5,138 nt of DNA from positions 1 through 5,138 of the forward strand of contig CAMPIY010000132.1 in NCBI GenBank assembly GCA_946886645.1, in the 5' to 3' direction. Position numbers and translations under genes: made by a program. This document shows, one piece after another, positions 1 through 5,138 of the stretch; within the stretch, counting starts at the first letter, position 1; the number at the start of each line of letters is the position of its first letter. This DNA comes from an uncultured Sphingomonas sp. GTDB taxonomy: Bacteria > Pseudomonadota > Alphaproteobacteria > Sphingomonadales > Sphingomonadaceae. The notes under the pieces were generated by a model, which made no database searches, was not told the DNA's origin, and saw only the letters and a list, made by a program, of their open reading frames with translations.

Positions 1-636
<636 letters not shown>

Positions 637-641
637 TCAAG

Positions 642-647
642 AAGGAG
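642..647 (+). promoter_or_regulatory. Shine-Dalgarno AAGGAG that decides the start of the first stress-operon gene
   Basis: AAGGAG lies nine bases before the ATG at 657. An upstream in-frame ATG at 612 has no such site and falls inside the predicted promoter spacer, so it would not be in the mRNA. Confidence 0.8.
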
Positions 648-656
648 ACGAGAGCG

Positions 657-1163
657 ATGGCCGACCAGGATAATGAACTACCCGAAGGCACCGACAAGGT
701 GATTGCGGGCGCGACCGTGACCGAAAATGAGGAGGCCCTGATCGTGAGTGAACCGACTGCCCGCGACGCCACAGCCAAAGATCGGGCGATCGACAAGCTC
801 AAGACCGGCAGCGAGAAGCTGTCCGGCCAGGCCGCCGAGAAGGCCCGCGGCTTCGTCGGCCAGGGGCTCGAACGTTCGGGCGAGGCGCTGGCCAACGTAT
901 CCAAGCTGGTCGGGGATACCGCCGCGGGCCTCGATGAGCGGCTCGGCAGCGAATATGGCGATTATGCCCGCAAGGCCGCCAGCGCGATCGAGGAAGCCGC
1001 CAACAAGGTATCCGCCAAGGATCCTGACGAGCTGATCGACGACACCCGTGAATTCGTCCGCAAGAGCCCGGGCGTGGCGCTGGCAGGCGCGGCCATCGTC
1101 GGATTTGCATTGGTCCGGCTGGTGAAATCCGGCCTCGACCAGGGCAAGCGCGACAAGAGCTAG
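657..1163 (+). CDS. DUF883 / ElaB-YqjD-like membrane-anchored stress protein
   Basis: This 168-residue protein has an acidic, probably disordered N-terminus (residues 1-45). A long alanine-, lysine- and glutamate-rich helical region without proline follows (about 46-118). Last come an acidic linker and a C-terminal hydrophobic segment, about 138-156, preceded by REFVRKSPG. A helical body ending in basic residues, a Pro and a single Gly/Ala-rich membrane segment is the architecture of the ElaB/YqjD (DUF883) family. YqjD in E. coli is an inner-membrane protein that binds ribosomes in stationary phase. The family call comes from architecture and the C-terminal motif, not from strong sequence identity, so function is inferred. 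The start at 657 is chosen over 612 because of AAGGAG at 642-647. It is the first gene of a four-gene operon; the next start is three bases after its stop. An alternative description is a LEA-like or generic nutrient-deprivation-induced protein. Confidence 0.7.
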   Translation: MADQDNELPEGTDKVIAGATVTENEEALIVSEPTARDATAKDRAIDKLKTGSEKLSGQAAEKARGFVGQGLERSGEALANVSKLVGDTAAGLDERLGSEYGDYARKAASAIEEAANKVSAKDPDELIDDTREFVRKSPGVALAGAAIVGFALVRLVKSGLDQGKRDKS

Positions 1164-1166
1164 CCG

Positions 1167-1502
1167 ATGGATCGCGGGGGTATCGACGAGGAAGAAAAGC
1201 CGGTCGGCGAGCTGTTCAGCAAGCTGATCGACGAAGGCAAGGCTTATGCCAAGGCCGAGCTCGGCCTGGCCAAGGCGACAGCCGAGGCCAAGGCGGACAG
1301 CGCGAAGAAGCCGATCATGGTCGGCTTCGCGGCCCTCCTGTTCCTCCAGGCGGCCGCGACCGTCCTTGCAATCACCATCGCGCTTGCGCTGGCGACGTTG
1401 GTGGGTCCTCTCGCCGGCGGCCTGATCGCGACCCTCGTAACGCTGGGCATCGCCGCGCTTCTCGGTCTTTGGGCGAAAAAGCTTTGGGAGACTCGCCAGT
1501 GA
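1167..1502 (+). CDS. Holin superfamily III / YqjE-like membrane protein (PF07332 type)
   Basis: This 111-residue protein starts with an acidic stretch, then an amphipathic helix (about 15-47: ELFSKLIDEGKAYAKAELGL onward) and two hydrophobic segments, about 50-78 and 83-103. It ends in a short basic cap (AKKLWETRQ). A helix rich in E/A/K followed by a two-pass hairpin is typical of the family named phage holin family protein or Actinobacterial Holin-X (PF07332). E. coli YqjE belongs to this family. Despite the name, most chromosomal members sit in stress operons, and nothing here suggests phage lysis: there is no endolysin or other phage gene nearby. No good Shine-Dalgarno precedes the ATG, which lies three bases after the previous stop, so translation is probably coupled. 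The next gene starts inside its stop codon region. A role in the cytoplasmic membrane is inferred; biochemical function is unknown. Confidence 0.75.
   Translation: MDRGGIDEEEKPVGELFSKLIDEGKAYAKAELGLAKATAEAKADSAKKPIMVGFAALLFLQAAATVLAITIALALATLVGPLAGGLIATLVTLGIAALLGLWAKKLWETRQ
1486..1490 (+). promoter_or_regulatory. Shine-Dalgarno GGGAG supporting a GTG start
   Basis: GGGAG ends eight bases before the GTG at 1499. It lies inside the end of the preceding gene. This makes GTG 1499, in the overlap GTGA (1499-1502), a better start than the in-frame ATG at 1469. Confidence 0.65.
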
Positions 1503-1906
1503 GCGAAAGCCCCAAGATCGCCGCCGCCCGGATCGAGGTGGCCCGCACTCGCGCCGCGCTGATCGAGACGGCGCGCGAGCTTCAGGTGCGCTTGCAGCCG
1601 AAGACGCTGGCCAGCGAAGCCTGGGAGAAGGCCAAGATCAAGGGCGCGGACCTTGCCGAGGATGCGGTCGATGCGGTGAAGAGCCGGCCCGTCGCGGTCG
1701 GCGGCGTCGTGGCCGCTCTGACGATGTTCCTCGCCCGCGAGCCGATCAAGGACGCGGCGGTCAAATTATACGACGCCATGACGTCATCCGATGAACCCAA
1801 GGCCAAGACAGCGGCGTTGAAGAAGACAAGCAGGCCGAAGCTGGCTGCGCGGACCCCTCGACGGGCGACGGCGCGGCCCGCGCGCAAGAAGGAGACCGCA
1901 GCATGA
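1499..1906 (+). CDS. DUF3618 family membrane protein with a basic C-terminal tail
   Basis: From GTG 1499 the product has 135 residues. Residues 7-46 (RIEVARTRAALIETARELQV, then RLQPKTLASEAWEKAK) match the DUF3618 pattern: an N-terminal helix with paired acidic and Arg residues ending at a conserved L-Pro-Lys. A hydrophobic segment at about 64-79 (PVAVGGVVAALTMFLA) is a likely single membrane span. The tail, residues 101-135, is rich in Lys, Arg, Ala and Pro, with 13 basic residues and one acidic, like a histone-H1-type nucleic-acid-binding tail. The start was chosen because GTG overlaps the previous stop by four bases and has GGGAG at proper spacing; the ATG at 1469 would give a longer, 33-base overlap. 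The family has no established function. Association with a nucleic acid, ribosome or anionic membrane through the tail is my inference. The stop overlaps the next ATG (ATGA, 1903-1906). Confidence 0.78.
   Translation: MSESPKIAAARIEVARTRAALIETARELQVRLQPKTLASEAWEKAKIKGADLAEDAVDAVKSRPVAVGGVVAALTMFLAREPIKDAAVKLYDAMTSSDEPKAKTAALKKTSRPKLAARTPRRATARPARKKETAA
1889..1894 (+). promoter_or_regulatory. Shine-Dalgarno AAGGAG for the fourth stress-operon gene
   Basis: AAGGAG lies within the Lys-Lys-Glu codons at the end of the DUF3618 gene, eight bases before the ATG at 1903. It supports the start within the ATGA overlap and gives this last gene a strong ribosome binding site of its own. Confidence 0.75.
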
Positions 1907-2367
1907 ACGCGAAGCCCACCAACAGCTCCAGCACCGACAACGACGTCGCGCCCTCCCTGCGGGATCGGGCGAGCGACGCTTATGACGGCGCGCGCGAGCG
2001 GGCGATCGAGGCCTATGACAATGCCCGGGAACGTGCTGCGGAAGCTGGCGAAAAGGCCCGCGACGGAATCGGCCAGTCACCCTTGATTGCTCTGGGCGGA
2101 GGTCTCGCGCTTGGTGCGCTCCTCGCCGCGTTCCTGCCCAAGACACGGACCGAGGATAGGCTGCTTGGGCGCTATGGCGAAAAGATCACCGGCGGCGCGA
2201 AGGCCGCGGCAGAGGCCGCGCGCGAAGCGGGCCGCGAGAAGCTGACCGAGCTCAACATCACCCGCGACGCCGGCACGAGCGCGGTCCAGTCGCTGTTCAA
2301 GGGCCTCGGCGACGCGGCGAGGGTTTCGGGCGAGGCGGCGCTCGGCGCGGTCCGCAAGAAGGACTAA
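1903..2367 (+). CDS. Second DUF883-like single-span membrane protein with 11-residue amphipathic repeats
   Basis: The product is 154 residues. After a polar Ser/Asn/Thr-rich N-terminus (1-18) come helical repeats of 11 residues: AYDGARERAIE (26-36), AYDNARERAAE (37-47) and a weaker third copy beginning AGEKARD (48-54). A Gly/Ala-rich hydrophobic segment follows at about 60-78 (PLIALGGGLALGALLAAFLP), with small residues spaced for helix packing. The C-terminal half (82-154) is again Ala/Lys/Glu-rich and probably helical. An amphipathic helix next to a Gly-rich membrane segment resembles DUF883/YqjD proteins, but here the span is central. Eleven-residue repeats of this kind occur in LEA-type and membrane-surface helices. 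It is the last gene of the operon, with a four-base overlap upstream; no hairpin terminator follows its stop, so read-through into the DUF4170 gene at 2409 is possible. Function is inferred only. Confidence 0.7.
   Translation: MNAKPTNSSSTDNDVAPSLRDRASDAYDGARERAIEAYDNARERAAEAGEKARDGIGQSPLIALGGGLALGALLAAFLPKTRTEDRLLGRYGEKITGGAKAAAEAAREAGREKLTELNITRDAGTSAVQSLFKGLGDAARVSGEAALGAVRKKD
1978..2064 (+). repeat. Tandem 11-codon (33-base) repeat inside the fourth stress-operon gene
   Basis: Two 33-base units (1978-2010 and 2011-2043) encode AYDxARERAxE. A third, partly matching unit starts at 2044. The units differ mainly at third codon positions, which suggests an old duplication kept by selection on the protein, not a recent DNA repeat. 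Confidence 0.7.
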
Positions 2368-2408
2368 CCCTCTCCCCAACCGGAAATGGACATGCTAGCG
2401 GCGCGCCC

Positions 2409-2651
2409 ATGAGCAAGCTTCACCTCGTCTTCGGCGGCCGCGTCAAGGATCCGCGCGGCCTGGAGTTCACCGACCTCGATCATATCGATCTGGTCGGCAT
2501 CTACGACAGCTATGCCGCCGCGGAAGACGCCTGGCGCGGCGCGGCGCAACGCAGCGTCGACGATGCCGAAATGAAATATGTTGTCGTCCACCTCCACCGG
2601 CTGCTGGAGCCGGATGCGGAGGGGATTTCCCGGCCCAAGTCGAACGCCTAG
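2409..2651 (+). CDS. DUF4170 domain small protein of unknown function
   Basis: This is an 80-residue soluble protein beginning MSKLHLVFGGRVKD, with LEFTDLDHIDLVGIYDSYAAAEDAWRG at about residues 19-45 and MKYVVVHLHRLLEP at about 56-69. The length, the opening beta strand followed by GGRV, the VGIYDSYAAAEDAWR helix entry and the final YVVVHLHRL strand fit the DUF4170 family, which is confined mainly to alphaproteobacteria and has no known function. It follows the membrane operon by 41 bases with no terminator hairpin, so it may be its distal gene. I see no convincing Shine-Dalgarno or promoter in the 2368-2408 gap. Its TAG stop (2649-2651) overlaps the stop of the convergent rhomboid gene. The CDS call is firm; the family name is from memory of its motifs. 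Confidence 0.8.
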   Translation: MSKLHLVFGGRVKDPRGLEFTDLDHIDLVGIYDSYAAAEDAWRGAAQRSVDDAEMKYVVVHLHRLLEPDAEGISRPKSNA

Positions 2652-3271
2652 GCTTTCCGGTACCGCCACAGCAGCAGCGGCCGGTGCATCAGCAGACCGG
2701 CGATAAAGCCCCCGATATGCGCGGGTGTGGCGAGCATGACGCCCTCTCCGCCCGCCAGTAAAGCACTCATCCATTGCAGCACTACCCAGGCCGCGAGCAG
2801 CCACGCGACATGGATCCAGCGGTTGACCTTCTGGTTGCGGCTGACCTGCTTTGGCTGGCCGAAGAAGATGGCGTAGAGGCCGAATAATGCGCTGATCGCG
2901 CCGCTGGCGCCGACCATCGGGATTGGGCTTGAGGGGTCCCAGGCGAATTGCGCCAGTGCCGCGATGATCGCGCCCAGCACATAGGCCAGGACCAGCCCCG
3001 AACCGCCCACGACCCGCTCGACTTGGCTGCCGGCAATCGCCAGCATGACCATGTTGATGAGGAGATGCACCCAGCTGCCATGCAGCAGGGCCGACGTCAG
3101 CGGCGTGATCCACGCCGGAAGCGCTCCGGCAAGCTCGATCATCCCCGACAGCCGTGCGGGGATGAACCCGCCGACCGCGATGAACCAGTCGAGCCCCGAC
3201 AGGATCGCAAACCCCGATACCGCTATCGTGACGATGGCGATGATCGCGGTTGCGCTCCTGAGCTTGAGCAT
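2648..3271 (-). CDS. Rhomboid family intramembrane serine protease
   Basis: Rhomboids cleave transmembrane substrates within the membrane. The 207-residue product has six predicted spans, roughly 8-30, 57-80, 92-112, 118-137, 152-170 and 180-200, which is the compact bacterial form. The catalytic Ser is in GASG (Ser123) and the catalytic His is in AHIGGFIAGLL (His185). The HGSWVHLLINM motif (64-74) supplies His69 and Asn73, equivalent to His150 and Asn154 of E. coli GlpG, and GSQVER (81-86) follows as usual. The loop Arg of the GlpG WR motif appears to be Ile here (AWITP), a common variation. With the catalytic pair intact it should be active. The ATG overlaps the greA stop by one base (TGATG), so it is very likely co-transcribed and translationally coupled with greA. 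No strong Shine-Dalgarno is present. Substrates are unknown. Confidence 0.92.
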   Translation of the reverse strand: MLKLRSATAIIAIVTIAVSGFAILSGLDWFIAVGGFIPARLSGMIELAGALPAWITPLTSALLHGSWVHLLINMVMLAIAGSQVERVVGGSGLVLAYVLGAIIAALAQFAWDPSSPIPMVGASGAISALFGLYAIFFGQPKQVSRNQKVNRWIHVAWLLAAWVVLQWMSALLAGGEGVMLATPAHIGGFIAGLLMHRPLLLWRYRKA

Positions 3272-3744
3272 CAGATGAATTCGATCTTGGCGATCTCGTA
3301 CGAACGGTCGCCGGCGGGGGTCGACACATCCACTTCCTCGCCCTTCTGGCGCCCGATCAGGGCGCGGCCGAGCGGCGAATTATAGCTGATCCGGCCGACC
3401 TTGGCGTCCGCTTCGGTCTGGCCGACCAGCTGGTATTTCACCTTCTTATCGTCCTCGTCGAGCAGGGTAACGGTCGCACCGAACACGACCTTGTCACCGC
3501 TCAGCGTCGTCGGGTCGATCACCAGCGCGCGGGTCAGCCGGTCTTCCAGCTCGGCGATCATCGCCTCTACCTGGCCCTGGCGCTCCTTCGCCGCATGATA
3601 TTCGGCGTTTTCCGAAAGGTCGCCATGGGCGCGCGCTTCCTCGATCATGTCGATGATCTCGGGACGTTCCAGCTTGAGGCGCTTCACATCTTCCTCGATC
3701 TGGCGATAGCCTTCCGCCAGCATCGGCACCTTGTCGCTTGCCAT
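3271..3744 (-). CDS. greA: Transcription elongation factor GreA
   Basis: GreA binds in the RNA polymerase secondary channel and stimulates cleavage of the 3' end of backtracked RNA, rescuing stalled complexes. From ATG 3744 the product has 157 residues, the normal length. Residues 1-75 form the antiparallel coiled coil, and the tip motif [22 protein letters not shown] (35-56) holds Asp42 and Glu45, equivalent to the essential Asp41 and Glu44 of E. coli GreA. The C-terminal FKBP-like domain (about 82-157) includes [23 protein letters not shown]. An in-frame GTG at 3750 is a possible earlier start, but the Shine-Dalgarno at 3755-3760 is too close to it. The gene follows carB on the same strand and overlaps the rhomboid start by one base, so carB-greA-rhomboid is a likely transcription unit. 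All key residues are present. Confidence 0.97.
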   Translation of the reverse strand: MASDKVPMLAEGYRQIEEDVKRLKLERPEIIDMIEEARAHGDLSENAEYHAAKERQGQVEAMIAELEDRLTRALVIDPTTLSGDKVVFGATVTLLDEDDKKVKYQLVGQTEADAKVGRISYNSPLGRALIGRQKGEEVDVSTPAGDRSYEIAKIEFI

Positions 3745-3746
3745 CG

Positions 3747-3833
3747 TCACTTATCCCCTTGCCAAAACCCGCCCCGGCGCCGGTCTTTCGAAGGCGGCGC
3801 ATCGTCGAACGGGTTGTCTGAAAATTCCTGGTT
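3747..3833 (-). other. Open, protein-like frame of 28 codons between carB and greA, with no standard start codon
   Basis: Immediately after the carB TGA, the same frame stays open for 28 codons and reads NQEF, then SDNPFDDAPPSK, then an Arg/Gly-rich end finishing GGFWQGDK, with a TGA at 3749-3747, two bases before the greA ATG. There is no ATG, GTG or TTG start in this frame. It may be a C-terminal extension made by read-through, a remnant of a small gene, or chance. The same stretch holds the greA ribosome binding site and GC-rich self-complementary sequence (CCGGCGCCGG at 3774-3783). The peptide looks like a composed protein sequence, but I do not recognise it and do not call it a gene. Confidence 0.25.
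3755..3760 (-). promoter_or_regulatory. Shine-Dalgarno AAGGGG that favours the greA ATG at 3744 over the GTG at 3750
   Basis: On the minus strand AAGGGG (3760-3755) lies ten bases before ATG 3744 but only four before GTG 3750. The usual optimum of five to nine bases from the core favours the ATG. Confidence 0.65.
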
Positions 3834-5138
3834 TCAGCGGGAATAATAGGATTGGAGCGAGCGGACTTCAAGCTGGTGGCCGCGAAGCGCCTCGATTGCA
3901 TTGGCGGTGGCGATGCTGGCCGCAGCGGTCGTGAAATAGGGAAGCTTGGCCTTCAGGGTCGCCTCGCGGATCGCCTGGCTGTCTTTCAGCGACTGCCAGC
4001 CCTCGGTCGTGTTGAAGACGATCTGCACATCACCATCGACAATCCGGTCGACGATATGCGGCCGCCCCTGCGCCACCTTGTTGACCCGCTCCACCGGCAG
4101 CCCCTGCGCTTCCAGGTGCGCAGCCGTCCCGCCGGTCGCGATCAGCTTGAAGCCCAGTTCCACCATTTTCGCTGCCGCCGGCACGATGTGGTCCTTGTCG
4201 GTATCCTTGACCGACACGAACACCGTCCCGCTGTCCGGCAGGCGCATCCCGGCACCAAGCAACGCCTTGGCGAACGAGATTTCAAAATTGCTATCGATTC
4301 CCATGACTTCGCCGGTGCTCTTCATTTCCGGTGACAGCACGGGATCGGTCCCCGGGAAGCGCGCGAAGGGGAAAACACTTTCCTTGATTGCGATATGACC
4401 GATGTCGCGGTCGATCGGGTCGAACGAGGACAGCGCCTCACCGGCCATCACCCGCGCCGCGATCTTGGCGACGGGACGCCCGATCGCCTTGGCGACGAAG
4501 GGCACGGTCCGGCTGGCGCGCGGATTGACCTCGATCAGGTAAACCTCACCGTTCTTTACGGCATATTGGACGTTCATCAGCCCCTTGACGTTCAGCGCCA
4601 GGGCCAGCGCCTTCGTCTGCCGCTCGATCTCCGTCACGATCTCTTTGGGGAGGCTGTAGGGCGGGATGGAACAGGCACTGTCGCCCGAATGGACCCCCGC
4701 CTCCTCGATGTGCTGGAGCACGCCGGCGACGACCACGTCCGTGCCGTCGCAGATCGCATCGACATCGACTTCGGTCGCATCGCGGAGGTAGCGGTCGATC
4801 AGAACGGGCGAATTGCCCGACACCTGCACCGCGGTGGCAATATAATTGTCGAGCTGCTCGGGCCCGTCGACCACCTCCATCGCGCGCCCGCCAAGAACGT
4901 AGGAAGGGCGCAGAAGCACCGGATACCCAATGCGCTCCGCCACCGCGATCGCCTCGTCCCGGCTCCGCGCCAGGCCGTTTGACGGCTGTTTCAGTCCCAG
5001 TTTGTCGACCAGCTTGGCGAACCGCTCGCGATCCTCCGCCAAATCGATGCTGTCGGGCGAAGTGCCGAGGATCGGGAATCCCGCCGCCTGAATCTGCTCG
5101 GCCAGCTTTAGCGGGGTCTGCCCGCCCAGCTGGACGAT
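3834..5138 (-). CDS. carB: Carbamoyl-phosphate synthase large subunit, C-terminal 434 residues, cut by the window edge
   Basis: CarB makes carbamoyl phosphate from bicarbonate, ATP and ammonia delivered by CarA, feeding arginine and pyrimidine synthesis. The frame is open to the right edge, beginning [20 protein letters not shown]; the TTG near 5042 is only an internal codon. The fragment is about the last 40 percent of a protein of about 1,070-1,110 residues. It carries most of the second (carbamate-phosphorylating) ATP-grasp unit: [18 protein letters not shown] (23-40), [17 protein letters not shown] (73-89), [11 protein letters not shown] (150-160) and [18 protein letters not shown] (201-218). 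The allosteric MGS-like domain follows at about 300-420, with [20 protein letters not shown] (333-342) and [15 protein letters not shown] (352-366). The last holds the Lys equivalent to E. coli Lys993, so effector control by nucleotides is likely retained. It precedes greA by 89 bases on the same strand. carA is probably further upstream, outside the window. Confidence 0.97.
   Translation of the reverse strand: MVQLGGQTPLKLAEQIQAAGFPILGTSPDSIDLAEDRERFAKLVDKLGLKQPSNGLARSRDEAIAVAERIGYPVLLRPSYVLGGRAMEVVDGPEQLDNYIATAVQVSGNSPVLIDRYLRDATEVDVDAICDGTDVVVAGVLQHIEEAGVHSGDSACSIPPYSLPKEIVTEIERQTKALALALNVKGLMNVQYAVKNGEVYLIEVNPRASRTVPFVAKAIGRPVAKIAARVMAGEALSSFDPIDRDIGHIAIKESVFPFARFPGTDPVLSPEMKSTGEVMGIDSNFEISFAKALLGAGMRLPDSGTVFVSVKDTDKDHIVPAAAKMVELGFKLIATGGTAAHLEAQGLPVERVNKVAQGRPHIVDRIVDGDVQIVFNTTEGWQSLKDSQAIREATLKAKLPYFTTAAASIATANAIEALRGHQLEVRSLQSYYSR

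Noticed and set aside
1167..1502. A phage lysis holin
   Set aside because: The holin-like name belongs to the PF07332 family, but there is no endolysin, spanin or other phage gene, and the operon partners are stress membrane proteins.
2368..2408. A separate promoter for the DUF4170 gene
   Set aside because: CATGCT or GCTAGC near 2390 could pass for a -10, but no -35 or GGAAC box stands at the right distance.
2364..3329. Minus-strand open frame of 321 codons covering the DUF4170 and rhomboid genes
   Set aside because: It overlaps the clear rhomboid frame and the end of greA, and its translation is low-complexity Arg/Pro/Gly-rich. The rhomboid catalytic motifs lie in the other frame.
3659..3668. 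GGAACGTCCC on the minus strand inside greA as a further EcfG site
   Set aside because: It is within conserved greA coding sequence (Glu-Arg-Pro codons) and has no suitably placed downstream gene.
3768..3798. GC-rich hairpin followed by GTTTTGG after carB as an intrinsic terminator
   Set aside because: The pairing arms are short (about five bases around a CCGGCGCCGG core) and the T run has only four bases, directly before the greA ribosome binding site. Read-through into greA seems more likely.
3852..4982. Three plus-strand open frames opposite carB
   Set aside because: They are antisense to a highly conserved CarB sequence, lack ribosome binding sites and show no family features.

Overview
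The window is GC-rich, gene-dense chromosomal DNA, most likely from an alphaproteobacterium of the Sphingomonadales. The supports are the gene families (DUF3618, DUF4170), the carB-greA arrangement, a promoter that fits the alphaproteobacterial general-stress sigma factor EcfG, and the codon bias. This placement is an inference from gene content; no RNA gene is present to confirm it. I see no insertion sequence, CRISPR array, tRNA or rRNA, and no gene-free stretch longer than about 140 bases.

Layout from left to right. (1) Positions 1-516, minus strand: the first 172 residues of enolase, running off the left edge. (2) Positions 517-656: a divergent intergenic region with a housekeeping-type promoter facing enolase and a GGAAC-N16-GGTT promoter facing right. 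(3) Positions 657-2367, plus strand: a tight four-gene operon of small single- or double-spanning membrane proteins. In order these are a DUF883/YqjD-like protein, a holin-superfamily-III (YqjE-like) protein, a DUF3618 protein with a strongly basic tail, and a second DUF883-like protein with 11-residue amphipathic repeats. Gene junctions are +3, -4 and -4 bases. (4) Positions 2409-2651, plus strand: a short DUF4170 protein. (5) Minus strand, from the right edge leftward: the C-terminal 434 residues of CarB, an 83-base gap, greA, and a rhomboid protease whose start overlaps the greA stop. The rhomboid and DUF4170 genes converge and share the CTAG that holds both stop codons.

The most interesting part is the four-gene membrane operon. 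Its first two genes parallel the start of Escherichia coli yqjDEK (DUF883 protein, then PF07332 protein), an RpoS-controlled stationary-phase locus. Here the promoter fits the stress sigma EcfG that serves a comparable role in alphaproteobacteria. I infer a general-stress envelope module with one spare DUF883-like protein and a basic cytoplasmic-tail partner. The rest is ordinary: central metabolism (enolase, carbamoyl phosphate synthesis), transcript cleavage (GreA) and an intramembrane protease. A second item worth a look is a protein-like reading frame of 28 codons directly after the carB stop that ends two bases before the greA ATG.
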